Of a stretch of 64,000 nucleotides of DNA, positions 37,515-49,200 are shown piece after piece (position 1 is the stretch's first letter; each line of letters begins with the position of its first letter). The position numbers and the translations under genes were made by a program. The notes under the pieces were generated by a model. That model searched no databases. It was given only the letters and a program-made list of their open reading frames with translations, and was not told the DNA's origin. The DNA comes from Lobosporangium transversale (taxonomy: Eukaryota > Mortierellomycota > Mortierellomycetes > Mortierellales > Mortierellaceae), in assembly GCF_002105155.1 (NCBI RefSeq), contig NW_019028979.1, positions 1,054,001 through 1,118,000 of the forward strand, read 5' to 3'.

Positions 37515-40500
37515 TTGCTGTGGTAGTAATGATTGTGTCTGCTGAATGGCTGTCTGTTGAACAGTATGCTGGTGCTGAAGCAAATGAGAACCTGCTTGTT
37601 GCATCAGATCGTACCCCGTACCAACTGTCGAATCAGCATGAAGATTACCCAACTGCAGTGGATCTGTATTAAATGAACCCAATCCGGTAGAACCATCGAC
37701 CTGAAACATCATTGAGTCAATGGGTGCAAGTCGAAGGGCTTCAGGTAGTTCCAGAGGATTGGCAAAGAATTGCTGGTCTTGCTGAGGATCTGTGCCACCA
37801 AATGCAATAGCAGCCATTGCCACTGCTGTCGCAATATGGCTCTGCCACATGGAACTGAGTTTGGTGGAGCTTTGATCCTTACCCTCGGGCAAAGGCATCG
37901 AAAAGTTTCCATAAGGATGACGAAGTTGAATCGAGGGCGCAGGTCCTGGTCCATCTTTAGCAAGTTTGGCCAACCTAGCAGCTTCATAAATATTTCCAAT
38001 TGACGTTGCCTGGAGTTGCGTCATGTCGATGAACGGAGCTACGAACGTCGAAATATCGATGAAAGAAGCTGCCATTTCTGTCGGAACAGAACTCGTTTGG
38101 CTAGCAAAGACATCCAAAGCGACAGCAATCAATGATTCTGCCACAGGGAAAGTCTTAACCAACTCGTGAGCAGCCTTGACAGTCTTGGAGAGCCCAGCAC
38201 GTGTCGTCTCACGGTTACTTGGTGTGGGAGTGATAGCATTATGGACATGAACTGTGCCTGCAGCCAAGAGACAGGCCATGCCATAGTAGCAAGTATCACG
38301 GAGTTGTCCATGGAGCATCAGTGAGTCCGCAATATGACAGACATTGGTGGCAGCAGCGGTACAAATATTCCTGGAAGACACTAGAAAGTTAGGATCAATG
38401 GCAGCAGAGTTGACAGGGCGGAGATAAGGGCGATGCAGCATCGTAAGAGTAGTGTAGTAGAACATGTGCATCAAGGCAGTTGGTGGTGAAGGTGGGTGAT
38501 TCGAATTAGGCGACATGGTGTATGGTGTGTACATGAGTTCATTAGGGAGTGAAAGGAACCACGACGTCAGACTGTTGTGCAGCTGAGGGAGTTGTGTCCG
38601 AGAGATGTCAGCCAAGAATGCGCCATTGATCTCGGCTTCGATGCAGTGCATTGTATTAAGGACATTGCCCATCTGCATAAACAACTTAACAGCCCATAAC
38701 AATCGGCAAGAGATAATCCTCTCGGGCTCATATGGATATTCGACTGCATCGTCGCCACCAAGCTCAGAAATCCAGTCATCTGATGGCATCTGAACATTAT
38801 ATTCCTTGTCGCGCAAATTTAATGGTCGTCCAAGGATTCCTCCTCCAAGTCGGTCTGCAATGTAGACAGCCCACCAAACTCTCTTCCTGATTTCAGCTTC
38901 TTCGGGTTCGTTCACTTGGACGTCTTGGCGATGTAGACCAATATCCTATTGAGCAACAAAGCGTTTCATACATATGACTGTTAGTGACGATCAAAACATT
39001 AACTCGGAATAATGGCACAATACCTCTATCAATTATTGAGTGGCTTACATGAGCAATGCGTGTGGCCATTCCAGTGTAAAGCCAGCCACCTGAGTAGTTA
39101 CCAACGGCGTACTGATGATGAGACATCAGCAACAACGCCTGTACAGTACTGATATGAGAGACATGGTACGTCTCGTCCAGAATAATCTTGGCTCGATTGA
39201 AGTATTTTGTAGAATCCTGTTTGATTAGCGGGTCGTCTGAGTACCAGCAAGCATTGCAAAATATGGCGTTGAGAATCAAGATTTGTGAGAGATCTGGCCG
39301 CTTCTCTTCGTACTGCCGCATAAACGACTTGCGAATGAACATGGGTGCAAATGGATACATGTAACGGAAGAACAAACTGAGCAGATTGTCCATCTCTGCC
39401 TTGGAGGGAAGTTCACGCTCGCTAGTCATTTGAAGCGAGTGGGACCATAAATCACTGTCATTCAAATGAGCCATAGGCAGAGGATCTAATTGTCGTCAGT
39501 AGAAAACAATTGGTTATTGTTGCTATTTGTTAACACAATTGATCATCTAATTATACTTAGTTAAAATACGTACAGACGCCTTTGCGGTAACGAGAGCTGA
39601 GCTGACATACGTAGAACCCGGAACTACTGCCGTGGAAACTATGATAGAGCAAGCAGACCAAGGAGAAGAGTAAATAGAGTTAGTAAAAAATAAAAATAAA
39701 TAATAGAATCCACCTGTGATTCAACTCTGTTGTCAGATTTGTTTGATTGGGATGTGCGGCAGACAGAGAAGGCAAATCCAGCGTGCAAGCATGTTTGCCC
39801 ACTGGAGACTTTTACTGCTGTGAGATAGCACACATCTTCCTTTTTGCCCAAAGGTAAAGTGGAGAATATTATGTGGTCTTCACAAGACATGCGATGCGAA
39901 ATGCGATACGGGAAAAAGACTCTTTGTGATGTATGATTTTAGTTTAAAAAACCAAATAAAGCTGATGCGTTCTTAAGTGTCACTTACTGCTGACCATGTC
40001 CGTCCAAGCTCATTGTGCTCACAACAGATTTGAAATCCTCCCCTTTATTAGTCCCACATGAAGAGCCCCCAATGGAAGATGTCGAATCTTGTGGGTCAAG
40101 AAGTGATGAAGGTGAACCCGGGTCACTATCCCGATCAGGTCGTGAATCTCTTCGCTTTGCCTTGGGTTTTGTGGACCCCTGATCTTTCGAGACTCGCTTT
40201 TTGTTCATATTGTTGGATAAAGTAGGTTGGCTTGGATTAGAGGTAGAGTAAGAGTTGGAAGAAGACGGTGATGATGAGGAATGAGGATCCATTGTATTGA
40301 CTTCTGATCCAGGTTTAAATGACGATGTTGATTTTCTTGAAGTTGACGAAGAGTGCTTTTGATGCTTCGTAGTTATATCTGTGGATGGTTGATAGGGAAT
40401 GTTGTTGTAACTGGTTTGGCTTGTATAACTGTAGGAATAAGCAGGCGATGGACTTGGACTGAGACTAGAGAAACTTGTTGCGCTACTAGCAGACATTCTT

Positions 40501-40898
40501 CGATCAGATTGATAGTCCATCGAGTCTCTATGTTCCGTCATCTCATCGCCAGAGAAGGAGGAAGTCGATGATATGGAGCTGCGATCATGTTGATGTTGAT
40601 GATAGGATGAGGGATGGGTACCGTTATTGTTATGACTGTTCTTAGAACGGTGGTATTGTTGCTGTGAATGGTCAAGTGAGGTGGAGGATGTGGATTGGGA
40701 AGGGCGAGGTTGCTTAGCGTAGAGACTTGAGGGACTGTTTGTCTTGAGGAATAAGGCCTCGTCAACAACACATTCAAGATTATGGGTGACACATCGAGCG
40801 CAGTTTGGCGTGCCAGTACACCTGAGCTTCTTGCGACGGCAGTTTGTGCAGGCTGTGCCGGCTTTGAGTCGCTTTTGACGGACAACTGGAGCTTCCAT
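36801..40898 (-). CDS. Zn2Cys6 fungal transcription factor with Fungal_trans domain
   Basis: Four exons: 40898..39988, 39638..39574, 39485..39049 and 38945..36801, with matching phases, giving 1185 aa. The binuclear zinc cluster is at residues 17-43 (CTNCRRKKLRC...CARCVTHNLEC; Cys 17, 20, 27, 33, 36, 43). A Ser/His-rich linker follows, with a basic patch KPKAKRRDSRPDRDS. The Fungal_trans regulatory region runs over exons 3-4 (LFFRYMYPFAPMFIRKSFMR; RIAH-DIGLHRQ across the last junction; RKRVWWAVYIADRLGGGILG). The C-terminal third is Q-rich with a pure poly-Gln block (about 37473-37520) and acidic Asp/Ser stretches, likely activating. Such factors bind CGG-containing sites and regulate catabolic or drug-response genes. 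It is flanked by dead ABC and GST genes but intact itself. Confidence 0.9.
37473..37520 (-). repeat. CAG/CAA repeat encoding polyglutamine in the Zn2Cys6 factor
   Basis: Alternating CTG, TTG and TGC triplets on the plus strand encode a continuous Gln tract on the minus strand, the same kind of Q-tract as in the CSL gene. Confidence 0.85.
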
Positions 40899-43849
40899 AA
40901 TTTAGGGTATAAAAAGAATTTGAGTTGTATGAATGAGTGTGTGGAGAGAACGAGCGCACAGAATGTGAGTAATAAGATAGTGTCAGAAAATTTAGTGCAA
41001 CTGTGAAAGAGGGAAGGGTATCAAGATCAACGTGGAATGCAAGGTGATAATTAGTATAAAGATGAGTGTGGAGAACAAGAAGATTGGATACAGATACAAG
41101 AAGAGACAAAAACAAGCAAATAAGAAAGAAAAAGAACAAACAAGATAAAAAGAAAAGAAAGAGGAAAAAGAAAAGGGAGCCACGCAACATGTTTTTGAAA
41201 GATCAGAGGCGAGTCCAATCAAAGCCAAGCTAATTTTTTGAAGAACGAGAGCATTAGACATTAGTACCAACTCATAAATATCATATTTACAAACAATCAG
41301 ACATCGACCAAAATAAAACGGATGCTTTTTTACATTATGTTTGCTTGTCTGGCAATGATCTCCCTACTCCAACCTCAGTGCTAATATTGAGCTCAGGTTT
41401 TGTGGAGAACACGATATCAAACTTTGCAATCGCGGGAATTGTAACCCATGTCCCTGAATAGCACTGTTTATTTTGTTATTATCAGTTTTAATAGCAAGGG
41501 TAGTCCTTGTCACAAAATAGAATTGAGATTCAAAGGGATGCCAAGCCGGCTGCTATCTCAGGAAAAAAAAATGAGATGACGATTCTAGGTTGCTCCACCA
41601 AATAAATGTGAGTTGTTTTTACGTACGTGCATTTGCATGCATGTTTTTTGTGAGACGCATCTGCTTTATCCTCGCCAAGAAGCAAATCATTTTGATGCCG
41701 ACTTTATTGATCGTGGTAAATGACGCTTTGTTTTTACGTGGCACACACATGGTCCTTTTAATTATTGCTCGCAATGTTTAGATCCTCAAGGCAAATTTAT
41801 TCGAAACCTGGCATGGCGAGAAAATGAGTGCCCGTAAAGTGTACTTTTACCCCTCTTTCTTCAGTCGGCATCAGTAGAAGTGAGAGAAGGCCATTTATGA
41901 TAGTGAAAGAGGTAGTTTCCTCCCCTTTCATGACCAGAAAGGTGGTTTACTCGCAAACGCCCATTTGTGGCTTTTTTTTTTTGAGTTGAGTTGAATCAGG
42001 GGCATCCCAACGGACGGAGAAAAGAAAGAAATTCCCATCCCCATCCTCAATTCGTGTGTATTTCATGCCAAAAACTACCACCTCCCTCTTTTATGCTGCT
42101 AGTCAGAGAACCTGCTATTACAAGGCGAGGGCACCTTTCTCATTGTTCTGATGCTGCTTGTTGCTTGACTGCCCGTTCTTTCAGTGTAATTTTTGTTAGA
42201 TTAAACCGAGTCTTCACATGCTAATGAATTAAACCAGCCTAAAGTCCCTTGTTTGTTGGATTTACATCAAACAAGGAAGAAGGACAGATGGTCACACAAG
42301 GACCTCGCATCAGATTTATGTGTCTATTTCTTGCATTGCCTACTCATTGGATCGATTAATATGAATACGAAGGTCACGCTGTCATTGCGGCTCAAACAAA
42401 CAACAAACAAATGCAATTTTTGTACTAAAAAGTGGATACGACAAATGAATATCCGAGATATACCAAATGCAGAAAGCATATCAATAAGCAACTATAATCC
42501 TAATCTGGCTCCACAGGCGTGGGAGAAACTAACTTTCCATCCTACATCTTAGCTCTTCTAGCTGTGCAATGTTTAATTGAGAGACTGATGAATATGTTTA
42601 TGGAGCCTCATATATATATAATATTTATATAGCTGGCTTCACTTCATATTTTTGGATAGCCTCGAATGTATTAGGAGCCAGTAAGTTTGGAAAACATATG
42701 GGACCAAACCTGGATATATTTCTATAAATATTTTAATTTTCTTATTGACTCCAAATAAGGCTAGGACTAAACTAACTTCAGCGCCTTCATCCTGTTTGAT
42801 TGTGGAGTTTCTATTGATGTGGAGAAGAGATGCCAGAGCCAAGAACCGCTTTATAAAAGTACAACCATAATGTAAAGTTCTCTTTTTTAACATTATTTTC
42901 ACCGAGACTGGAACCAATAATGTTATAAAGACAGCACAATGCTTCGTGGGTATCTCCTGAGTCTTCGTCTAATATTTCAGACCTTTTGCATCAGGTGCAA
43001 TTTGGTTTGCCATTGACAAGAAAACGCGATCACGAATAAAAATGTAACCGATGCTCAACAATAAAAAAGGAAATAAAATGTAAAAAAAAACTCCGAGCCG
43101 AGCATAGACGCGCAGATGAGAATGAACCGACGCATGGACAGGCATGTGTACATGTATAAACGGTTTTCATTAACATATATTTATATATAATACATATACA
43201 TGTATATTTACATTTATTTGTTATTGTGACAAATGCATAGGCACAGACAAACAAGAGCGCCCACAATTGACTACGAAAATAAGATCGGTGTCCTGACAGT
43301 GAATCCGGAAATAAGCCAATGATTTAGGTGGTAGCGCTGGCAATAGAAGTAAGCATGATCTAAGAAACCAATTTAACATTTACTGCAATGCGATTGATCA
43401 ACGCACAAGTCAGTCAATCAAAAAACACCATTTCCTAGACTTGGAGCTTAGATAGCGTGTCATTTTTGCCATTCGCTCTCCAACAACTACGGAAATAGAG
43501 TAAGGTTCTTCCAACTGCAATAAATCCGGGGATACCAATAGTTAAGAACGGAAATGCATAGCATTAGGCTTTAGATATAAAACCATGCCAGTCTGGCCTC
43601 CCTTAATGGCGCACGATGTAGCAAAGTGCTAGGGGGAAATGACTCCTTTGCCTGTAGCAAGAACAATGACTTAAAGGCAGAGAAGTATGTCGTTCTTGAC
43701 ATACTTCATTGTTTTAGCGATAGGAGCCTTCTACATCTTGATCTTTCAGGGCCTTTCCTTGTTCAAGTGAATAGGGGCCATCTCCCCTTCCTCACACGTT
43801 CCTTTTATAAACCCAACTTCTCAATCATAATATGAAGCATACCAGCATT
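40899..43849. other. Promoter of the Zn2Cys6 gene and gene-poor region
   Basis: Immediately upstream of the Zn2Cys6 start (40899-41200) the minus strand is pyrimidine-rich, as expected of a 5' leader. Beyond that no gene was recognised. The short ORFs lack domains. ATATAT-rich stretches occur near 42611-42632 and 43175-43205. Confidence 0.5.
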
Positions 43850-44864
43850 GATGATGCTTGTAAGGTGATGAGTAACAATGATAGGATGCCCAGCTGCTGT
43901 TTGGATAATATGCTTGGACTATGCGGCCAGACGAAAGTCGTTGCGCTCAGGAACAGGATGCAATGACCCTTTATTAGTGTAGCGTGATAGCAATATGCCA
44001 TTTTTCACTCTCAGGAAGCGTGGGCCCCTCTCATCCACCATATTGCTGTGCTTTTTGGAAAGCAGTGAGATGAAGCCCTGAGCACTAAACAACTGACAAA
44101 TGTTCTCAAACTCTTCATCGATTGGTGCGGGCTGCCCCTTATGAATGTTATACGCAGTTCTGCTGGATCATTACATTGAATAGAATAGAATAATCCCCTG
44201 GGGAATACGATCGATTGTTTCACAAAGATGACAGACGTTGGTATCTTTGAGAGCATAGTCACCTAAAGCAATGGAGCCAACAACTTAGTCGTAAAACACT
44301 CGATAAGGCCAACAGTTGTGGATTTACCGCTACCGGAGTGACCGACAAGGCTAGCTTTCTGCCCTCGATATCCGCCTGATTAAGGATATGTACATCTAAA
44401 CGTGTTGAGCAAGGTATTTTGTATAATATTTTGGTCATTGAAACCACCTCGAGTTACTTTTTTGAGACTCGATGATACAATATCAGGAGCGCAATCAATG
44501 CCGTGCAAACAACAGCCCGAGCGTTAATGTTGGCGGAAATGCTTCCGGTGCAGAATGCATCTGTGATCAAGCGGAACAATATTGTCAAAATATCGTCCGA
44601 CCCCATGTCGTTCTCCTGGCTTTTCAATGTCGACAGTATAAGATAGGGCGCTACAGTCATTTCCATGGATGCTGTAGTTCGCGCTATCCCTTGCACTGTT
44701 AGGAATGGAGCAAGAGTCAGTATGAGGTGAAAAAAAAAAAAAAACATTAACAAGTTAGAAATTTCCATATCAACTATGGCTCTTTTGTATGAAGACTGCC
44801 ATGTCTTGTTATCATTACTATTATCATTATTCGCCTCAACGTCAAACAAATACGATAATGCCAT
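43850..44864 (-). pseudogene. Decayed ABC transporter (ABCB type), fragment B: membrane domain plus nucleotide-binding domain
   Basis: On the minus strand, 44700-44480 reads ARTTASMEMTVAPYLILSTL followed by KSQENDMGSDD and ISANINARAVV, typical of an ABCB membrane domain. Next DVHILNQADIEGRK (about 44405-44355) leads, only after a frame change, into an intact Walker A (LVGHSGSGKSTTVGLIE, about 44350-44300). Later, DERGPTLPESEKWHIAI (about 44030-43980) is a corrupted ABC signature, and IIQTAAGHPIIVTHHLTSII (about 43920-43860) a corrupted H-loop region. Frameshifts and stops separate all the pieces. It is an independent relic from fragment A, or the upstream half of the same ancestral gene. Confidence 0.7.
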
Positions 44865-46208
44865 CTGTCGATGTTTCTACAGGTATGGAGCAATCTCTAC
44901 ATTTTACTTCTGCAAAAAACGGTTCGCTGGGCAAGAAATCAGCGACTGTTATTTATTTATGTTTGTGAGTAGAGCATAGTCCTGTACACAGCAGCGCACA
45001 TGTATTATTAATGAAGGTGGTAGCCTTACTCACCATTAAAGAAGGCTATAAAAAGCCAAATTAACAACTGATTTAGATAGAAACCAACTTATCTTACTGC
45101 ATACCTCTTTAGTATAGGCCTGTGTACTGTACAAGGCTTCCATAAAAAAGGGGTCCAAGGAGCCGATTACTACGTCTTTTATGTCATTGCAAACGTAAAA
45201 TTATCCTCAAAATAGTAAACGTGCCAAAATGTTCTGCCCGTCAAAGATCATCCCTTATTTACGGGAAAAAGGTATCAGCGGCATGCCGCCTTAATGAGAA
45301 GTGCTTATATCCAAACCCATGGACAAAAAAAAAAAAAAAAAAGCGGGAAAAACGAGGGGAAGAGGTTGATTTAATGATATTAAGGACCCATTAACAGGCT
45401 TGAGCATCGCAATGAAAAAACGACCATTTGTTATAAAAATAAACAGCGAGAAAGTCTTTTATTTGTTGTAGACTTGGGATTTGGTCCCTGTCTCCTTTCT
45501 ATCTAGATATTTGCATGTATTGAAGACTTTGACAGCCCCACACGTACGGTGATCTTTTAAGCTACACCAGTAAAGAGTTCAAGGAGGTTGAGTTCGAACA
45601 CTGGACCAAAAAGGGGTTGGACAAGTGGACAGGCAGGCACAGAGTTGGGGGAGATAAAATGAAGGGCGTAACAAGGGGTCATTTCCTTTAAGATCAGACG
45701 TAAAGAATGAAATCAAGGAAGATCACCTACAAGCATTGGCCAAACTAGATAGGCTGCGGCCCTTGCCATTAGAGTAATCAACTTCATTAGTAAAGAAGAT
45801 AAGGTATCTTTTTAAGGTAAACGACTGGTTACGGGTATGCTTCAGGAAGAGAAAAGGAGAAAGGAACGGCTGCTAGCAGGGCTTTATACATCTTTTCGGA
45901 AGCAAGGAAAGGCTAAAAAGATCCCATCCAGTCCTTGACGGAATCAGGCAGCCCTATGGCACATACCATATGATATTCGTAGTAGGGCTGCTCTTGCCGG
46001 TTCCTTAAAAGCTCTTTGTCATCCTAGCTCGTCTTTTTCTTCTCTCTTTCATCCTTACCAGTCTTTCTTTTTCGAAAACTAAAAAAACTTCTGCATCCAA
46101 CGCTTTCTTGAACTGTCCTATTTCATTCGCAGCAGTTCAGAGAAACAAGCTCTTCCTCGCAATCCACTTTCCTCTTCGCTTGTTTCCGTCTCAATCACTA
46201 ACTACCCG
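44865..46208. other. Promoter region of the receptor-like gene and gene-poor spacer
   Basis: No gene identified. An A run lies at about 45326-45342. From about 46020 to 46200 the plus strand is pyrimidine-rich (TTTTTCTTCTCTCTTTCATC), a likely leader of the downstream gene. Confidence 0.45.
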
Positions 46209-49200
46209 ATGTGGTTTAGGCACATCTACACATTAGTCAAGGCAGCAGTTCTAGTGACCATTGTAGGTGCATATACGCGCAATGGATTCGATTCCCCTTC
46301 ACTCTTTGCTGCAGGCAAGTCACTACATTAAATACATCATGTCATACACCTTTGTAAGATTTGTAGGCTGGGCGCAGCTCCATCCTTTCCTTCTTCCCAT
46401 CATCTATTACCGCTGTGCTTTAATGTGTTTTTAATCATACTAGCGATATTCTTAATCAAGCATAGATCAACACCATGATCTACATCTTTCCGCTCCAGCA
46501 TTACCATTAGCACCACTATCGGCATCGTATCTTACCAAGCGCTGGCATCCAGAGCCACCACCAGTGCTTCAACGTCCTTGTTTGGTGATAGATAAGATCC
46601 ATGGTCGCGCATATATGATTGGCTACGACTCTAAAGATAGACTCGTTTTCAACTTTATGGACTCGACTGAAGCCTGTGATAGCAATAAGCAGGAACGGTA
46701 CAAAAGCGAGGAAACAGGAGACGGTAGTAAGGGATGGCAAAAGGAGGAGCCGCTCGATTGGCAACACGCTCAGTGGATCTCTCTCCCCTTTCCAGGAGGT
46801 GCTGTCCATCGTGGGCGTCGTTTTGATACTGGGCACTGCTTTTTAAGTAGCGATCATAAATTCATGGTGCCATCCTATGAACCGAAGGTGAAGGTGGGTT
46901 TTCAGTATGGGATCATGGTCGTCGGACGTGGACCCACATTCGGATCAATCGACCCTGCACATACCATGAAGAAGAGTATGAGAAAGGAGGCAAGATGAGG
47001 ATGAAGGAGGATACCAAAAGGATTAAATTTGAGCGCCCTGCTCGAATGATTGTTGTGTATCAATCCTATCGCGAGCATGCAACACATCGTCACCGTAGTA
47101 CAAACCACCTTGATGGTGACAACAACGACCAAGAAGCACTGGACACAATTGTAGCCCAATGGGAAGACCGGCATGGACGTCATCACCTTACTGGCGTCCA
47201 GCTTGTGAACCACATGGTCTACTCATGTCATGATATCAAGATTGGGCAAGTTTGTGTGTTCTTTAAATGTATTCTTCCTCTGTTAATGAATTTTTTACTT
47301 ACTCCCATTCCTTTCTTCCCCTTTTTCGAATGTATTGCCTCTGACCAACTTAGAAAAGGTACTCTTCCTCCAAACATCACACTCGTGGCCTCGCCCAACA
47401 ACCCTTATCACTATACATTCCATAATGCCCCCAAGAAATACAAGAATGAAGGTGATCATGGCAGCCCCTGTGGAAATACAGCACTATTTCTCTTCGGCCC
47501 CCAAGGCTCGGGTTGGTTCAACATCTCCATCGCTGATCGTCCCAACCCGAGACCTATTGACATCATTTACAGACAGCATAATGTTGATAAAGCTATCAAG
47601 GATGGTTTTCACCCTCTGCCTGATATCCATATTGAAAATCCACGGGCAGTTTACTATGACGATCAGCTCTGGATCTTTGGAAAGGTAAAAAGAATAAACA
47701 GCAAGGTCAAGAAGCAGTTACAATTCAAGCTTCCTTTGAGATAGAAAGCAAATGAACTAACCTTACTCATTATCTCCAAACCTTGGTAGAATCATCGCGG
47801 CGTAGGTGTCTAGAGCATTGATGTCTCGGGATCATCTAGAAAAGACTATGAGATCATAGTCCGGCCCCAAGGAGGGCCTATTCCTGGCAGTTTGACCTGT
47901 GCATTATTTATGGTGGATGCGACCGAGCCGAGAATTGCAGTACTAACCTGCGTCCTGGCGAGCGAGGCCGAATTCAAAGCGTCGCCCCTGTCTCCATTTA
48001 CAGGCCAGGTATCCACGACAGCGGTGATAACAACAATGCGAATAAGAGTGAGAATCATGGAGGTACTAGCCATACCGGACCAGATGATAGCTTAAACAGT
48101 GGTGGGGACTCCGACAGTTCAGGTTCAGGCGATTCTGGCAGTTCTGGCGGCTCGAATGGCACTAGCAATTCAGACAGCTCAAATTCAAATGCCTCTAGCA
48201 ACCCTGACGATTCAAATAATTCTGATAACCCTAGTTCAGGTGATTCTAGTAACTCTGGCACAGGTGGTTCTGACAACTCTGGTTCTGGCGGCTCGGACAG
48301 CTTGGGTTCAAATAACTCTGGTAACTTTGAAGGCTTAGATGAGGCTGGTAACTCGGGGTCTGGTGACTCAGGGTCTGGTGACTCAGGCGTGCCGGCTGAT
48401 TCTAGTTCATGGACTCCAGACTCAGGTGTCCCCGCGGGTACCGCCTCTGAAGGCGTACCCGATGTTCTCGACCCCAACGACCCATACCCGAACCCTGATA
48501 CATCAGGCCAAGTCTTAGTTGGAGTTACATCTATCCCAATGAACACAGCGAGCGTTACAACTAGTGATACTTCTGTACCCTCAGTTAATGGCTTTCCAAA
48601 TAACGTTGCCAAGAATAGCGATGATGGTTCGAAAAATCATATAGATATCATTATTGGCAGTGTACTTGTATCCCTAGCCTTAATTACGCTTGTTGCTCTC
48701 ATCTTTTTTGTAGGCAGGAAGCGCCGTTCAAATGATAGTGAGCTAGGGGAGGCGGGCTCTGGGGCAGACCAAAGCATAAATGGCGCTGGGATCTTTAGCT
48801 CAGAGAGGTATGTCGGCAGCGCGCATACACAACCCAAGCAGCCCACTGGAATCAATGACATGCCGGATTTGGCGCCAGTTACTCCTAGTATCGGCGATAT
48901 AGGCCTCTATGGGCTCCCTGGCCTTGATGGTCCTTCGGGCACTACGCGCCCTGTCGCAACCGTTAACAGACACAAACGCAAGGGATCAGTTAACGTACAC
49001 CATGAGCCTAGTGATGTCGCTTTTTTTGAGCCCTCTACAGAGTCTGATAGTATTCCATTGTTAAGGTCCTTGCAAACCTCTAGCCCAAAGCCCTTAGTAG
49101 GTGGCGGAGACCACAGTTTACCGCACCAAGCAAGCCATACACTGTCCGCAATGGTACCTATCACTACGACTGGTCCAAAGGCTGAAGTACAAAATTATTC

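Noticed and set aside
42253-42552. 99-codon plus-strand ORF
   Set aside because: No recognisable domain, no promoter-like leader, and in-frame sequence resembles random AT-rich translation.
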